Shown in pieces: positions 1-9,574 of a stretch of 64,000 nucleotides of DNA. How positions within the stretch are numbered: position 1 is the first letter of the stretch; every line of letters begins with the position of its first letter. The notes below the pieces were generated by a model, which saw only the letters and a list, made by a program, of their open reading frames with translations, ran no database searches and was not told the DNA's origin. The stretch lies in contig NZ_AP019720.1 in assembly GCF_006739205.1 (NCBI RefSeq), positions 682,001-746,000 of the forward strand. Reading direction: 5' to 3'. The position numbers and the translations under genes were made by a program. The DNA comes from Streptococcus mutans. GTDB lineage: Bacteria > Bacillota > Bacilli > Lactobacillales > Streptococcaceae.

Positions 1-350
1 AATACATTTCAGTAGCGGACGAGGGAAGGGTTCTCGGTTCTTGGGTTGATCTGCGTGAAGGAGATAGTTTTGGTCATGTTTACCAAGCAGTTATTGATGC
101 TTCCAAGGGTATCTTTGTTCCCCGCGGTGTGGCTAATGGTTTCCAAGTCTTATCTGACAAGGTTTCTTACAGTTATCTCGTTAATGACTACTGGGCGCTT
201 GAACTCAAACCAAAATACGCTTTCGTCAACTATGCTGATCCAACATTAGGAATTGAATGGGAAAATCTAGCAGAAGCGCAAGTCTCAGAAGCGGATAAAA
301 ACCACCCATTGCTCAAAGATGTTAAACCATTAAAAGCAGAAGATTTGTGA
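1..350 (+). CDS. rmlC: dTDP-4-dehydrorhamnose 3,5-epimerase, 3' part only
   Basis: The reading frame is open from base 3 and stops at 348-350; the 5' end lies outside the window. The visible C-terminal ~115 residues carry the RmlC cupin signature: SVADEGRVLGSWVDLREGDSFGHV, then IFVPRGVANGFQVLSD and the SYLVNDYW strand. RmlC epimerises dTDP-4-keto-6-deoxyglucose at C3 and C5 on the way to dTDP-L-rhamnose, the donor for the rhamnose-glucose cell-wall polysaccharide of mutans streptococci. rmlB follows about 630 bp downstream, which supports the call. Identification is confident; only the length is unknown. Confidence 0.9.
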   Translation, partial: YISVADEGRVLGSWVDLREGDSFGHVYQAVIDASKGIFVPRGVANGFQVLSDKVSYSYLVNDYWALELKPKYAFVNYADPTLGIEWENLAEAQVSEADKNHPLLKDVKPLKAEDL

Positions 351-741
351 TGTTTGAAATCTTCTTAGAGATTGCAAAAGAGCTCAATCAGATGTGAACT
401 ACATCGCTATTAATGGGTACTGTTGGTCTGGAAGATCGGACAGGCAGATTATGGCAGGCGCGTGTTGTAGATATTCATGTACCCAGTAACCCTCGTGGTT
501 GGGAGGTGCCTGATGAGGAACAGATTTACCGAACGGTTGAGTTGACCGCCATGAGCATGAATTTTAGAAAAACGGTCTTTCTGTAGAATTTGGTGGGCTC
601 CATTTCCTGCCTAGTTTTGCAGGCCTTGCCTTAGAAGAATTAGAAGAACTAGAGATTAATAAGGACTCTTATCGAGCTGATAAAATCAATCGCAAAGACT
701 TTGCAAAAATTGATTACTTGAAAAAAGTACTAGAGAAATAA
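350..741 (+). pseudogene. Decayed gene after rmlC (conserved hypothetical)
   Basis: The ATG at 350 overlaps the rmlC stop. It reads MFEIFLEIAKELNQM and hits TGA at 395-397. The same frame continues as TSLLMGTVGLEDRTGRLW...VDIHVPSNPRGWEVPDEE and stops at TAG 584-586. The protein then resumes in another frame from about 583 (VEFGGLHFLPSFAGLALEELEEL...NRKDFAKIDYLKKVLEK) to TAA 739-741. So one in-frame stop and one frameshift have broken a gene of roughly 130 codons or more. The pieces look like a small cytosolic protein often found beside rmlC in streptococci; I do not know its function. Product assignment is uncertain, but the gene's decay is plain in the sequence. Confidence 0.7.
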
Positions 742-975
742 GGCGAGTTTACGTCATCAAAATTGGCGAGCGATAGCGAGTCAGAACTATGTGTCGTCAT
801 TCTGATGAAAAGAAACATAAATTAGAAAGGAGTGTTCAGTTTATCTTTCTAAATTGAACACGGGGCTAATTTCCTATGAAAAAAGATAATCTTTCCTAGA
901 CGCAAGAGTCTTTGTCAGATTTCCTATTTTTCTACGGAAATTTTCAGCAAGCTGAATCGCCCCTTTGTATCTTAA

Positions 976-2025
<1,050 letters not shown>

Positions 2026-2035
2026 AGATAAATAA

Positions 2036-2071
2036 GAGGCTGGGACAAAAGTCCTGCCTCTTTGATTTTTT
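2036..2071 (+). terminator. Rho-independent terminator after rmlB
   Basis: An interrupted stem (GAGGC...GCCTC outside, GGAC/GTCC inside, AAAA loop) is followed by TTTGATTTTTT. It forms the left end of dispersed repeat copy A. Confidence 0.75.
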
Positions 2072-2200
2072 CTCTAGATTTAGATTGATGCGGTGATTTA
2101 TTGGTGGTTCTTATCCCTTGTGCTATCTAATCCTATATGAACGTCAGCCCATGTCAATCCTTAAGCAACTATGCGGAGGTGGTATAGAAATATAGTGGAT
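2036..2200 (+). repeat. Dispersed intergenic repeat, copy A (truncated)
   Basis: The copy starts with GAGGCTGGGACAAAA, related to the heads at 26187 (GAGGTTGGGGACAAAA) and 63615 (GAGGTTGGGACAAAA). An internal block TCTAATCCTATAT...CGTC...ATGTCA matches copy B, and TGCGGAGGTGG matches copy C. The right terminal inverted repeat seen in B and C is not recognisable here, so this copy looks truncated. The boundaries are by eye. Confidence 0.55.
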
Positions 2201-2280
2201 AATTTTTATCTGATCCTTAAAATGGAAGAGCGAGGAAAATTGAAAAAGACTTCTCAGACAAGAGGCTTTAGGGCATTTTT

Positions 2281-2289
2281 TGATATAAT
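2281..2289 (+). promoter_or_regulatory. Extended -10 promoter of the Nudix gene
   Basis: TGATATAAT (TGn plus TATAAT) lies 30 bp before the ATG at 2320. No convincing -35 is present, which fits an extended -10 promoter. Confidence 0.6.
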
Positions 2290-2319
2290 AAGAAAAAAGA
2301 TTAAAAAGGAAGATGGTAA

Positions 2320-2799
2320 ATGACAAAATTAGCAACAATTTGTTATATTGATAATGGGCGCGAGCTTTTATTGATGCATCGTAATAAAAAACCGAATGAT
2401 GTTCATGAAGGCAAATGGATTAGTGTAGGTGGAAAATTAGAAAAAGGAGAGAGTCCTGATGAATGTGCCAGACGTGAAATTTTTGAGGAGACTCATTTAA
2501 TTGTCAAACAAATGGATTTTAAAGGCATTATTACTTTTCCAGATTTCACACCGGGTCACGATTGGTATACTTATGTGTTTAAGGTAAGAGATTTTGAAGG
2601 TCGGTTGATTTCTGATAAAGACAGTCGTGAAGGAACGTTGGAATGGGTACCTTATAATCAGGTTTTAACTAAGCCAACATGGGAAGGCGACTATGAAATT
2701 TTTAAATGGATCTTAGAAGATGCCCCCTTTTTCTCTGCCAAATTTGTTTATCAAGAGCAAAAGCTAGTTGATAAACATGTGATTTTTTATGAAAAATAG
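2320..2799 (+). CDS. mutX: Nudix hydrolase, MutT/MutX-type 8-oxo-dGTP diphosphatase
   Basis: This 159-residue protein carries a canonical Nudix box near residues 38-60 (GGKLEKGES...RREIFEETHL: G-x5-E-x7-REIFEE). The start MTKLATICYIDNGRELLLMHRNKKPNDVHEGKWISVGGK matches streptococcal MutX, which removes 8-oxo-dGTP from the nucleotide pool and so prevents A:T to C:G transversions. The ATG has a good Shine-Dalgarno (AAAGGAAG). The gene is monocistronic, after the rmlB terminator. Substrate is inferred from family resemblance; other oxidised nucleotides are possible. Confidence 0.85.
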   Translation: MTKLATICYIDNGRELLLMHRNKKPNDVHEGKWISVGGKLEKGESPDECARREIFEETHLIVKQMDFKGIITFPDFTPGHDWYTYVFKVRDFEGRLISDKDSREGTLEWVPYNQVLTKPTWEGDYEIFKWILEDAPFFSAKFVYQEQKLVDKHVIFYEK

Positions 2800-2868
2800 A
2801 GTTGCTTGATTGATAGAGATAAAGCGTATTGATTTGGGTACAAACTGATCAAATATGGAGGTTTTTTT

Positions 2869-4038
2869 GTGAATAAAAAAAGTGAAAAATTTAATCTTTC
2901 TTGGTTTTTTAAATGGTTCTTGGATAATAAAACCGTAACGGTCTTATTGGTTTTACTTTTAGTTTTTTTGGATATTCTTGTTTTTACCAAGATTAGTTCT
3001 ATTTTTAAACCTCTTCTTTCTTTTTTAGCTGTTATCATGTTACCTTTGGTAATTTCAGCCTTACTTTACTACCTTTTAAAGCCTATTGTGGATTTTATTG
3101 AAAGACGGGGAACTAGCCGTGTGATGGCTATTACAATTGTCTTTGTTATCATAGCAGGGCTTCTTGTTTGGGGCATAGCCAATTTTTTTCCCATGCTTAA
3201 TGAGCAACTAACCTCTTTTATTAAATACTTACCAAGTTATGTCAGGTCTGTAGATGCTCAGGTTTCAAAATTGTTGAGGAACGATTTGCTGGCTAGTTTT
3301 CGACCGCAAATTGAAGATGCAGTAACTAATTTTAGCCAGAAGGCTGTTGATTATGCGGAAACTTTTTCTAAAGGAGCAGTAACTTGGGCTGGAAATTTTG
3401 CATCGCTAATTGCACGTGTTACAGTAGCTATTATAATTTCTCCTTTCATTGTTTTTTATCTTTTACGTGATAGCAGTAAGATGCAAGAAGCTTTTGTATC
3501 TTATTTGCCTACTAAAATGCGTCAGCCCATTCATCGTATTTTGGGAGATGTTAATCGGCAGCTGGCTGGTTATGTTCAAGGTCAAGTGACTGTTGCGATT
3601 ATTGTTGGTTTTATGTTTTCCATTATGTTCACGATTATTGGTTTGCGCTATGCAGTGACCTTTGGGATTATAGCGGGATTTTTAAATATGATTCCTTATC
3701 TAGGAAGCTTTTTAGCAACGATACCAGTTTTTATTTTGGCTCTCGTTGAAGGACCTGTTATGGTGGTGAAGGTAGCGCTTGTTTTTATTGTTGAACAAAC
3801 CATTGAAGGGCGCTTTGTCTCTCCGCTTGTTCTTGGCAGCAAACTTAGTATTCATCCCATTACCATTATGTTTATTTTATTGACAGCAGGCTCAATGTTT
3901 GGTGTTTGGGGAGTTTTTTTGGGAATTCCTGTTTATGCATCAATTAAGGTTGTCGTCAAAGAAATTTTTGAATGGTATAAGCCTATTAGTGGCCTGTATG
4001 AGAAAGAAGAGGAGGATATTAAGAAAGATGTTAAATAG
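2869..4038 (+). CDS. AI-2E family (UPF0118) membrane transporter
   Basis: A 389-residue integral membrane protein of the AI-2E/TqsA/PerM family, with about seven to eight hydrophobic segments. Two lie near residues 22-68, and the family-typical block GFLNMIPYLGSFLATIPVF is near 265, followed by EQTIEGRFVSPLVLGSKLSIHP. Members export autoinducer-2 or act as cation antiporters; the substrate here is unknown. The start is GTG at 2869 with GGAGG 7-8 bp upstream. It overlaps the next gene by 11 bp, so the two are probably translationally coupled. Confidence 0.8.
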   Translation: MNKKSEKFNLSWFFKWFLDNKTVTVLLVLLLVFLDILVFTKISSIFKPLLSFLAVIMLPLVISALLYYLLKPIVDFIERRGTSRVMAITIVFVIIAGLLVWGIANFFPMLNEQLTSFIKYLPSYVRSVDAQVSKLLRNDLLASFRPQIEDAVTNFSQKAVDYAETFSKGAVTWAGNFASLIARVTVAIIISPFIVFYLLRDSSKMQEAFVSYLPTKMRQPIHRILGDVNRQLAGYVQGQVTVAIIVGFMFSIMFTIIGLRYAVTFGIIAGFLNMIPYLGSFLATIPVFILALVEGPVMVVKVALVFIVEQTIEGRFVSPLVLGSKLSIHPITIMFILLTAGSMFGVWGVFLGIPVYASIKVVVKEIFEWYKPISGLYEKEEEDIKKDVK

Positions 4039-5260
4039 TGAAAAAATGCTGACAGCTATTCAAAATCAAGATTTAGAACAAGCCCAAAAATATTTTGAAC
4101 AAGCACTGACAGAAGATGACGATCAAACACTTTTAGCTTTAGCGGATTATTTGCAATCCATTGGCTTTTATCCACAAGCCAAAGAGATCTTTTTGCAATT
4201 ACGGGCAGATTTTCCTGAGGTTAATATTAATCTGGCTCAAATTGCTAACGAGGATGGTCACATTGATGAAGCTTTTATGTATTTAGATGTTATCGAACCT
4301 GATCATCCCGATTATTTGACAGCATTGTTAGTTAAGGCAGATTTGTATGATACAGAAGGATTAACAGAAGTTGCCAGAGAAAAATTATTAGAAGCTAGCC
4401 AAATTAGCCAAGAGCCCTTGGTCATCTTTGGTTTAGCAGAGATTGAAATGAATTTATCGGATTTTCAAGCAGCCATCCAGCATTATGCTCAATTGGATAA
4501 CCGTGCGATTTTAGAAGAGACAGGTGTTTCTACTTATGAGAGAATTGGACGTGCCTATGCTAGCTTAGGAAAGTTTGAAACAGCTATTGAATTTCTCGAA
4601 AAGGCAGTAGAAATTGAATTTGATGAAACAACTGTTTTTGAGGTTGCAACTTTACTCTATGATCAAGAAGAATACCAAAGAGCCAATCTTTATTTTAAGC
4701 AGTTAGACAGTATGAATCCTGATTTCGCAGGATATGAATACAATTATGCTCTTTCGCTTCATGCAGAACATCAAACGAAGCAGGCCTTGCGTATGCTGCA
4801 ACAGGGATTATCAAAGAATGAATTTGACAGTCAGCTCCTCCTTTTAGCTTCACAATTATCCTATGAACTGCATGATAAAAAAGCCGCCGAAAATTACCTT
4901 CTGAAAGTTTTAGAAACAGCAGAAGATGATGAAGAAGCCCTTATGAGACTTAGCAATCTTTACTTAGAAGAGAATCGTTTTGAAGATGTGATCAATTTAG
5001 ACAGAGCAGATATTGATAGTGTGCTGACAAAGTGGAATATAGCTAAGGCCTACCAGAAACTTGAAGCTGACACAAAAGCTCTTGAGATTTATGATACTTT
5101 AATCGTAGATTTGGCTGATAATCCAGACTTTCTTAAGGATTATATCTATATTTTGCGAAAATTCGGTTATGATGAAAAAGTTAAAACTTTTGCCGATAAA
5201 TACTTACAATTAGTACCTGACGATAATGATATTGCCGATTTGCGAGAGCAATTGCAGTAA
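4028..5260 (+). CDS. Tetratricopeptide-repeat protein
   Basis: A 410-residue soluble protein made almost entirely of helical TPR units, e.g. ALADYLQSIGFYPQAKEIFLQL, YERIGRAYASLGKFETAIEFLEKAVEIE and LRMLQQGLSKNEFD. There is no signal peptide. I chose ATG 4028 because GGAGG at 4011-4015 sits upstream and the overlap with the transporter gene is short; the frame is open further upstream, but those starts lie inside the transporter gene. TPR proteins act as protein-binding scaffolds; the partner is unknown. Overlap with the AI-2E-family gene suggests a shared role. Confidence 0.8.
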   Translation: MLNSEKMLTAIQNQDLEQAQKYFEQALTEDDDQTLLALADYLQSIGFYPQAKEIFLQLRADFPEVNINLAQIANEDGHIDEAFMYLDVIEPDHPDYLTALLVKADLYDTEGLTEVAREKLLEASQISQEPLVIFGLAEIEMNLSDFQAAIQHYAQLDNRAILEETGVSTYERIGRAYASLGKFETAIEFLEKAVEIEFDETTVFEVATLLYDQEEYQRANLYFKQLDSMNPDFAGYEYNYALSLHAEHQTKQALRMLQQGLSKNEFDSQLLLLASQLSYELHDKKAAENYLLKVLETAEDDEEALMRLSNLYLEENRFEDVINLDRADIDSVLTKWNIAKAYQKLEADTKALEIYDTLIVDLADNPDFLKDYIYILRKFGYDEKVKTFADKYLQLVPDDNDIADLREQLQ

Positions 5261-5352
5261 TTCTTCAAAAATGAAATTTTAATTTTGAAAGAGTTCTCAT
5301 TTTTTAGTTAAAAAACTCACAAATAAAAGTTCACAAAGTCTTGAAAAATCTG

Positions 5353-5361
5353 TGGTATAAT
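5353..5361 (+). promoter_or_regulatory. Extended -10 promoter of alsS-alsD
   Basis: TGGTATAAT. Transcription would start near 5368. This rules out the in-frame ATG at 5366 and supports the ATG at 5393 as the alsS start. Confidence 0.65.
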
Positions 5362-5392
5362 TGACATGAAACTTGTGAAAGAAGGACTTTTT

Positions 5393-7072
5393 ATGACCGA
5401 AATAAATAAGGAAGGCTATGGGGCTGACCTGATTGTAGACAGCCTCATTAATCATGATGTCAACTATGTTTTTGGAATCCCTGGTGCAAAAATTGATCGT
5501 GTCTTTGATACCTTAGAAGATAAGGGGCCAGAACTTATTGTAGCACGCCATGAGCAAAATGCTGCTTTTATGGCTCAAGGAATTGGCCGTATTACTGGTG
5601 AGCCTGGTGTTGTGATTACAACCAGCGGTCCCGGTGTTTCCAATCTGGCGACTGGTCTTGTTACTGCGACAGCTGAGGGAGATCCTGTCCTTGCTATTGG
5701 TGGTCAGGTTAAACGTGCTGATTTGCTCAAACGGGCTCACCAGTCAATGAATAATGTCGCTATGCTCGATCCCATTACCAAATATTCAGCAGAAATTCAG
5801 GATCCCGCAACACTTTCAGAAAATATTGCTAATGCCTATCGTTTGGCTAAAGCAGGAAAGCCGGGAGCTAGTTTCTTATCTATTCCTCAAGATATAACTG
5901 ATAGTCCTGTTACTGTCAAGGCGATTAAGCCCTTGACAGATCCTAAACTAGGTTCAGCGTCAGTTGATGATATTAATTATTTGGCACAGGCCATAAAAAA
6001 TGCGGTTCTTCCTGTCTTACTTTTAGGAAATGGTGCGTCAACGGCTGCAGTTACAGCTTCTATTCGCCGTTTGTTAGGAGCTGTCAAGCTGCCAGTCGTT
6101 GAAACTTTCCAAGGAGCTGGTATTGTTTCAAGAGATTTAGAAGAGGATACTTTTTTTGGTCGTGTGGGGCTTTTTCGTAATCAGCCCGGAGATATGTTGC
6201 TGAAGCGTTCTGACTTAGTTATCGCTATTGGCTATGATCCTATTGAATATGAAGCGCGCAATTGGAATGCTGAAATTTCGGCTCGCATTATTGTTATTGA
6301 TGTTGCTCCAGCTGAAATTGATACTTATTTCCAACCTGAACGTGAATTAATTGGTGATATAGCTGAAACACTTGATTTACTCCTACCTGCTATTAGTGGC
6401 TACTCACTTCCAAAAGGTTCTCTTGACTATCTCAAAGGCCTTCGTGATAATGTAGTAGAAGATGTCAAATTTGATAAGACAGTCAAATCCGGTCTGGTTC
6501 ATCCGCTTGATGTGATTGATGTCCTTCAAAAGCAAACGACTGATGATATGACAGTAACGGTTGATGTTGGCAGCCATTATATTTGGATGGCTCGTTATTT
6601 TAAAAGCTATGAAGCACGACACTTACTTTTCTCAAATGGTATGCAAACCTTAGGTGTTGCTTTGCCTTGGGCAATTTCGGCAGCTCTTGTACGGCCAAAT
6701 GAGAAGATTATTTCTATTTCAGGTGATGGTGGTTTCCTCTTTTCTGGCCAAGAATTGGAAACAGCTGTTCGTTTACATTTACCAATTGTTCATATCATTT
6801 GGAATGATGGTAAATATAATATGGTTGAATTCCAAGAAGAAATGAAATACGGCCGTTCAGCAGGTGTTGATTTTGGTCCTGTTGATTTTGTCAAGTATGC
6901 TGATAGTTTCGGTGCTAAAGGTTACCGTGCTGATAGTAAAGAAAAGTTTGATCAAGTTCTTCAAACAGCACTCAAGGAAGCTGAAAATGGTCCAGTTCTC
7001 ATTGATGTTCCAATGGACTATAAGGATAATGTAAAATTGGGTGAAACTATTTTGCCTGATGAATTCTACTAA
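5393..7072 (+). CDS. alsS: Acetolactate synthase, catabolic
   Basis: AlsS condenses two pyruvate to alpha-acetolactate with thiamine diphosphate, diverting pyruvate to neutral acetoin and limiting acidification. The 559-residue protein has the catalytic glutamate in [14 protein letters not shown] and the ThDP/Mg motif [16 protein letters not shown]...IIWND. No regulatory small-subunit gene is nearby and alsD follows 13 bp later, which together mark the catabolic FAD-independent type rather than biosynthetic IlvB. The start at 5393 has AAGAAGGA upstream and lies downstream of the predicted transcription start. Confidence 0.93.
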   Translation: MTEINKEGYGADLIVDSLINHDVNYVFGIPGAKIDRVFDTLEDKGPELIVARHEQNAAFMAQGIGRITGEPGVVITTSGPGVSNLATGLVTATAEGDPVLAIGGQVKRADLLKRAHQSMNNVAMLDPITKYSAEIQDPATLSENIANAYRLAKAGKPGASFLSIPQDITDSPVTVKAIKPLTDPKLGSASVDDINYLAQAIKNAVLPVLLLGNGASTAAVTASIRRLLGAVKLPVVETFQGAGIVSRDLEEDTFFGRVGLFRNQPGDMLLKRSDLVIAIGYDPIEYEARNWNAEISARIIVIDVAPAEIDTYFQPERELIGDIAETLDLLLPAISGYSLPKGSLDYLKGLRDNVVEDVKFDKTVKSGLVHPLDVIDVLQKQTTDDMTVTVDVGSHYIWMARYFKSYEARHLLFSNGMQTLGVALPWAISAALVRPNEKIISISGDGGFLFSGQELETAVRLHLPIVHIIWNDGKYNMVEFQEEMKYGRSAGVDFGPVDFVKYADSFGAKGYRADSKEKFDQVLQTALKEAENGPVLIDVPMDYKDNVKLGETILPDEFY

Positions 7073-7085
7073 AAAGGAGTTTAAA

Positions 7086-7802
7086 ATGGAAACCAACAAA
7101 TTATTTCAATATAATACCTTAGGAGCGCTTATGGCAGGTCTCTATGATGGTTCTTTAACTGTGGGTGAGCTGTTAGAATATGGAGATTTAGGTTTAGGAA
7201 CACTTGATTCCATTGATGGTGAATTAATTGTCCTAGATGGTAAAGCTTATCAGGCTAAAGGATCTGGTGATAAACCAGAAGTTGTTGAAGTGCCTGATGA
7301 TATGAAAGTGCCTTATGCAGCTGTCATTCATCATGAAGCAGAGGTTATTTTTAAGCAGCGTTTTGAAATGACAGATAAAGAATTGCAAGAACGTATTGAG
7401 TCTTACTATGATGGGGAGAATCTCTTTCGTTCGATTAAAATTCACGGAACCTTTGCTAAAATGCATGTACGTATGATTCCGCGTTCGACCCCTGATGAGA
7501 AATTTGCAGAAGTGGCAACACATCAGCCAGAATACAGAGCTGAAAATATTACCGGTACTATTGTTGGTATTTGGACGCCTGAAATTTTTCATGGTGTCAG
7601 TGTGGCTGGTTATCATTTGCACTTTATTTCTGATGATCATACTTTTGGTGGCCATGTTATGGACTATGTTATTTCAGAAGGGCAGGTTGAAGTGGGTGCT
7701 GTTGATCAGTTAGATCAACGTTTCCCCGTTCAAGATCGGCAATATCTCTTTGCTAAATTTAACGCCAAAGATATTCGTGGTGATATTGACAAGGCAGAAT
7801 AA
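7086..7802 (+). CDS. alsD: Alpha-acetolactate decarboxylase
   Basis: This 238-residue enzyme converts alpha-acetolactate to acetoin. The metal-binding histidines are visible in GYHLHFISDDHTFGGHVMDY, and the N-terminal LFQYNTLGALMAGLYDG is typical. It is co-transcribed with alsS; GGAG precedes the ATG at 7086. The frame is open upstream into alsS, but no start there has a ribosome site. A strong terminator follows, shared with the convergent permease gene. Confidence 0.93.
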   Translation: METNKLFQYNTLGALMAGLYDGSLTVGELLEYGDLGLGTLDSIDGELIVLDGKAYQAKGSGDKPEVVEVPDDMKVPYAAVIHHEAEVIFKQRFEMTDKELQERIESYYDGENLFRSIKIHGTFAKMHVRMIPRSTPDEKFAEVATHQPEYRAENITGTIVGIWTPEIFHGVSVAGYHLHFISDDHTFGGHVMDYVISEGQVEVGAVDQLDQRFPVQDRQYLFAKFNAKDIRGDIDKAE

Positions 7803-7819
7803 AACTGGATTATAACTTT

Positions 7820-7857
7820 AAAAAAGAGCTAAGGACTTATAAACCTTAGCTCTTTTT
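7820..7857. terminator. Bidirectional terminator between alsD and the permease
   Basis: Perfect stem AAAAAGAGCTAAGG / CCTTAGCTCTTTTT around a 9-nt loop, with A- and T-tracts on opposite sides. It can stop transcription from either direction. Confidence 0.9.
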
Positions 7858-7872
7858 GACTTGACTAGCGAT

Positions 7873-9270
7873 CTATTGTTTTTTAAATTTAAACTTACTG
7901 TAGAAACTAAAGGCAGCAATCCAAATAGTTGCTCCAATGGCTCCGATATAGGTTGAGTCCTGTAAAAACAAAGTTATAAAAACAAAGACCATAAAAATAA
8001 TTGTGATAGGATTTAAAATTTTGTAATGAGGCATTAAATAGCCATCTGCCATAAAATCATTTGATTTACGATATTTCAGGTGAGCCAGCATGGTCAAAAC
8101 ATAAATAGCAATGTAAACACCAGAAGAAGACGCAGTAATCAAAGCAAAAGCGTCTTTTATTCCAGGCAGTACATTGATAAAAGCTGAAATAGCAATAACA
8201 ATAGCTGAGAAAATAATGGCTTTACTTGGGACACCAGTTTTTGAAAGTGTTCCGATTTTGAAGCGTTTCATAAATTGATTAGGTGCTTCATTAGCTAATT
8301 GATAAAGGTGACGACCGGTTGAATAGAGTGTCGAGTTTAGAGCAGACGCTGCGGAAGTTAGCACAACAAAGTTGATTAAGGCAGCCGCCCATTTGATACC
8401 CGCCAGTTTGAAGACCATGACAAATGGTGATGTATCTGATGGTAATGCTCTCCATGGGAAAATGGTCATAATAGCAATTAAGGCACCGACATAAAAAATC
8501 ACAATTCGCATTGGAATTTCTTGGATAGCTTTTGGTAAAACCTTTCTGGGATTTTGTGTCTCGGATACGGTAATCCCAACAAATTCAATAGCCTGATAAG
8601 CAAAGAAGACCATTTGGAAAGACATGAGAAATTTCATCCAACCATTGGGAAACATTTCAAATCCCTTAGAAATATTGGCAAGACTAACTGGTCCCTGACT
8701 CGTTTTAAAACCAGTCAGTAACATGAAGATAGCTGTTGCAATCAATGCTAAAATGGCAATGATTTTAATCATGGCAAACCAGAATTCTGCTTCGCCAAAA
8801 ACACGAACAGCAATTAAATTAACAGATCCTAATATTAAAAGAAAAACAATCTGAATTATCCAAGCAGGCCAAGATGGAAACCAGTACTGAACATATTTGG
8901 CGATAGCTGTGATTTCCGCCATTCCTAAGAAAATGACAGACACCCAATAGGACCAACCTGCGAAATAACCCCATTCTTTACCAATGTATTTGGTAATAAA
9001 ATTGATAAAAGTATGCTGATCAGGATCATGGTAAAGCATTTCACCCATCGCACGCATCATCCAAAACATGAAAAGTCCTGTTAAGAGATAAACGATGATG
9101 ATGGAAGGTCCTGTTAATGAAATGGAACGCCCTGCTCCTAAAAAAAGCCCTGTTCCGATGGTTCCGGCAATGGCAATCAATTGCACATGGCGATTTTGTA
9201 AGCCACGAACCATGCCATTCTCAAGCTCTTTCGGATTCTGTGTTGTATTTTTTGCATTTTGATGTGACAT
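7873..9270 (-). CDS. Amino-acid permease, APC superfamily (AAT type)
   Basis: A 465-residue protein with twelve predicted membrane segments. The AAT-family signature is RGLQNRHVQLIAIAGTIGTGLFLGAGRSI at the N-terminus, with MRAMGEMLYHDPDQHTFINFI near residue 73. It is a cytoplasmic-membrane proton symporter for amino acids; the close relatives I recall include D-serine/D-alanine/glycine and proline-type carriers, so the substrate is open. It is a single gene, transcribed from its own promoter (9301-9329, minus strand), with AAGG before the ATG. Confidence 0.88.
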   Translation of the reverse strand: MSHQNAKNTTQNPKELENGMVRGLQNRHVQLIAIAGTIGTGLFLGAGRSISLTGPSIIIVYLLTGLFMFWMMRAMGEMLYHDPDQHTFINFITKYIGKEWGYFAGWSYWVSVIFLGMAEITAIAKYVQYWFPSWPAWIIQIVFLLILGSVNLIAVRVFGEAEFWFAMIKIIAILALIATAIFMLLTGFKTSQGPVSLANISKGFEMFPNGWMKFLMSFQMVFFAYQAIEFVGITVSETQNPRKVLPKAIQEIPMRIVIFYVGALIAIMTIFPWRALPSDTSPFVMVFKLAGIKWAAALINFVVLTSAASALNSTLYSTGRHLYQLANEAPNQFMKRFKIGTLSKTGVPSKAIIFSAIVIAISAFINVLPGIKDAFALITASSSGVYIAIYVLTMLAHLKYRKSNDFMADGYLMPHYKILNPITIIFMVFVFITLFLQDSTYIGAIGATIWIAAFSFYSKFKFKKQ

Positions 9271-9300
9271 AATTCCAACCTTTTTAATAATATCTTTTTT

Positions 9301-9329
9301 ATTATAATATTATTTTATCAAAAGCACAA
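9301..9329 (-). promoter_or_regulatory. Sigma-A promoter of the amino-acid permease
   Basis: On the minus strand TTGTGC (9324-9329) and TATAAT (9301-9306) are separated by 17 bp. The rest of the 304 bp gap 9271-9574 shows no gene or clear structure. Confidence 0.65.
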
Positions 9330-9574
9330 ATTGGTCATAGCTGAATAAGAAATTCCAATCATTGGATGATGAACATAATGTTCCTCGTTTTTGATAGTGC
9401 TTTCCAAGATTTATGGACTTAAGAGAACTTAGATTTCTTGAAAACAGTGACTAGAGAGTGTTAACTTTACTAGAAAAGCTTTAAGATAGCTGATAATATG
9501 TGATTCAAAGGTTTGGTAGCAATAACTTTAACCAAATAGATAATGCCTGAAATAAAATTGGAAAAAGTAAAAAA

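Noticed and set aside
5366..5392. Earlier in-frame alsS start at 5366
   Set aside because: The extended -10 ends at 5361, so transcription should begin after this ATG; the ATG at 5393 has a ribosome site.
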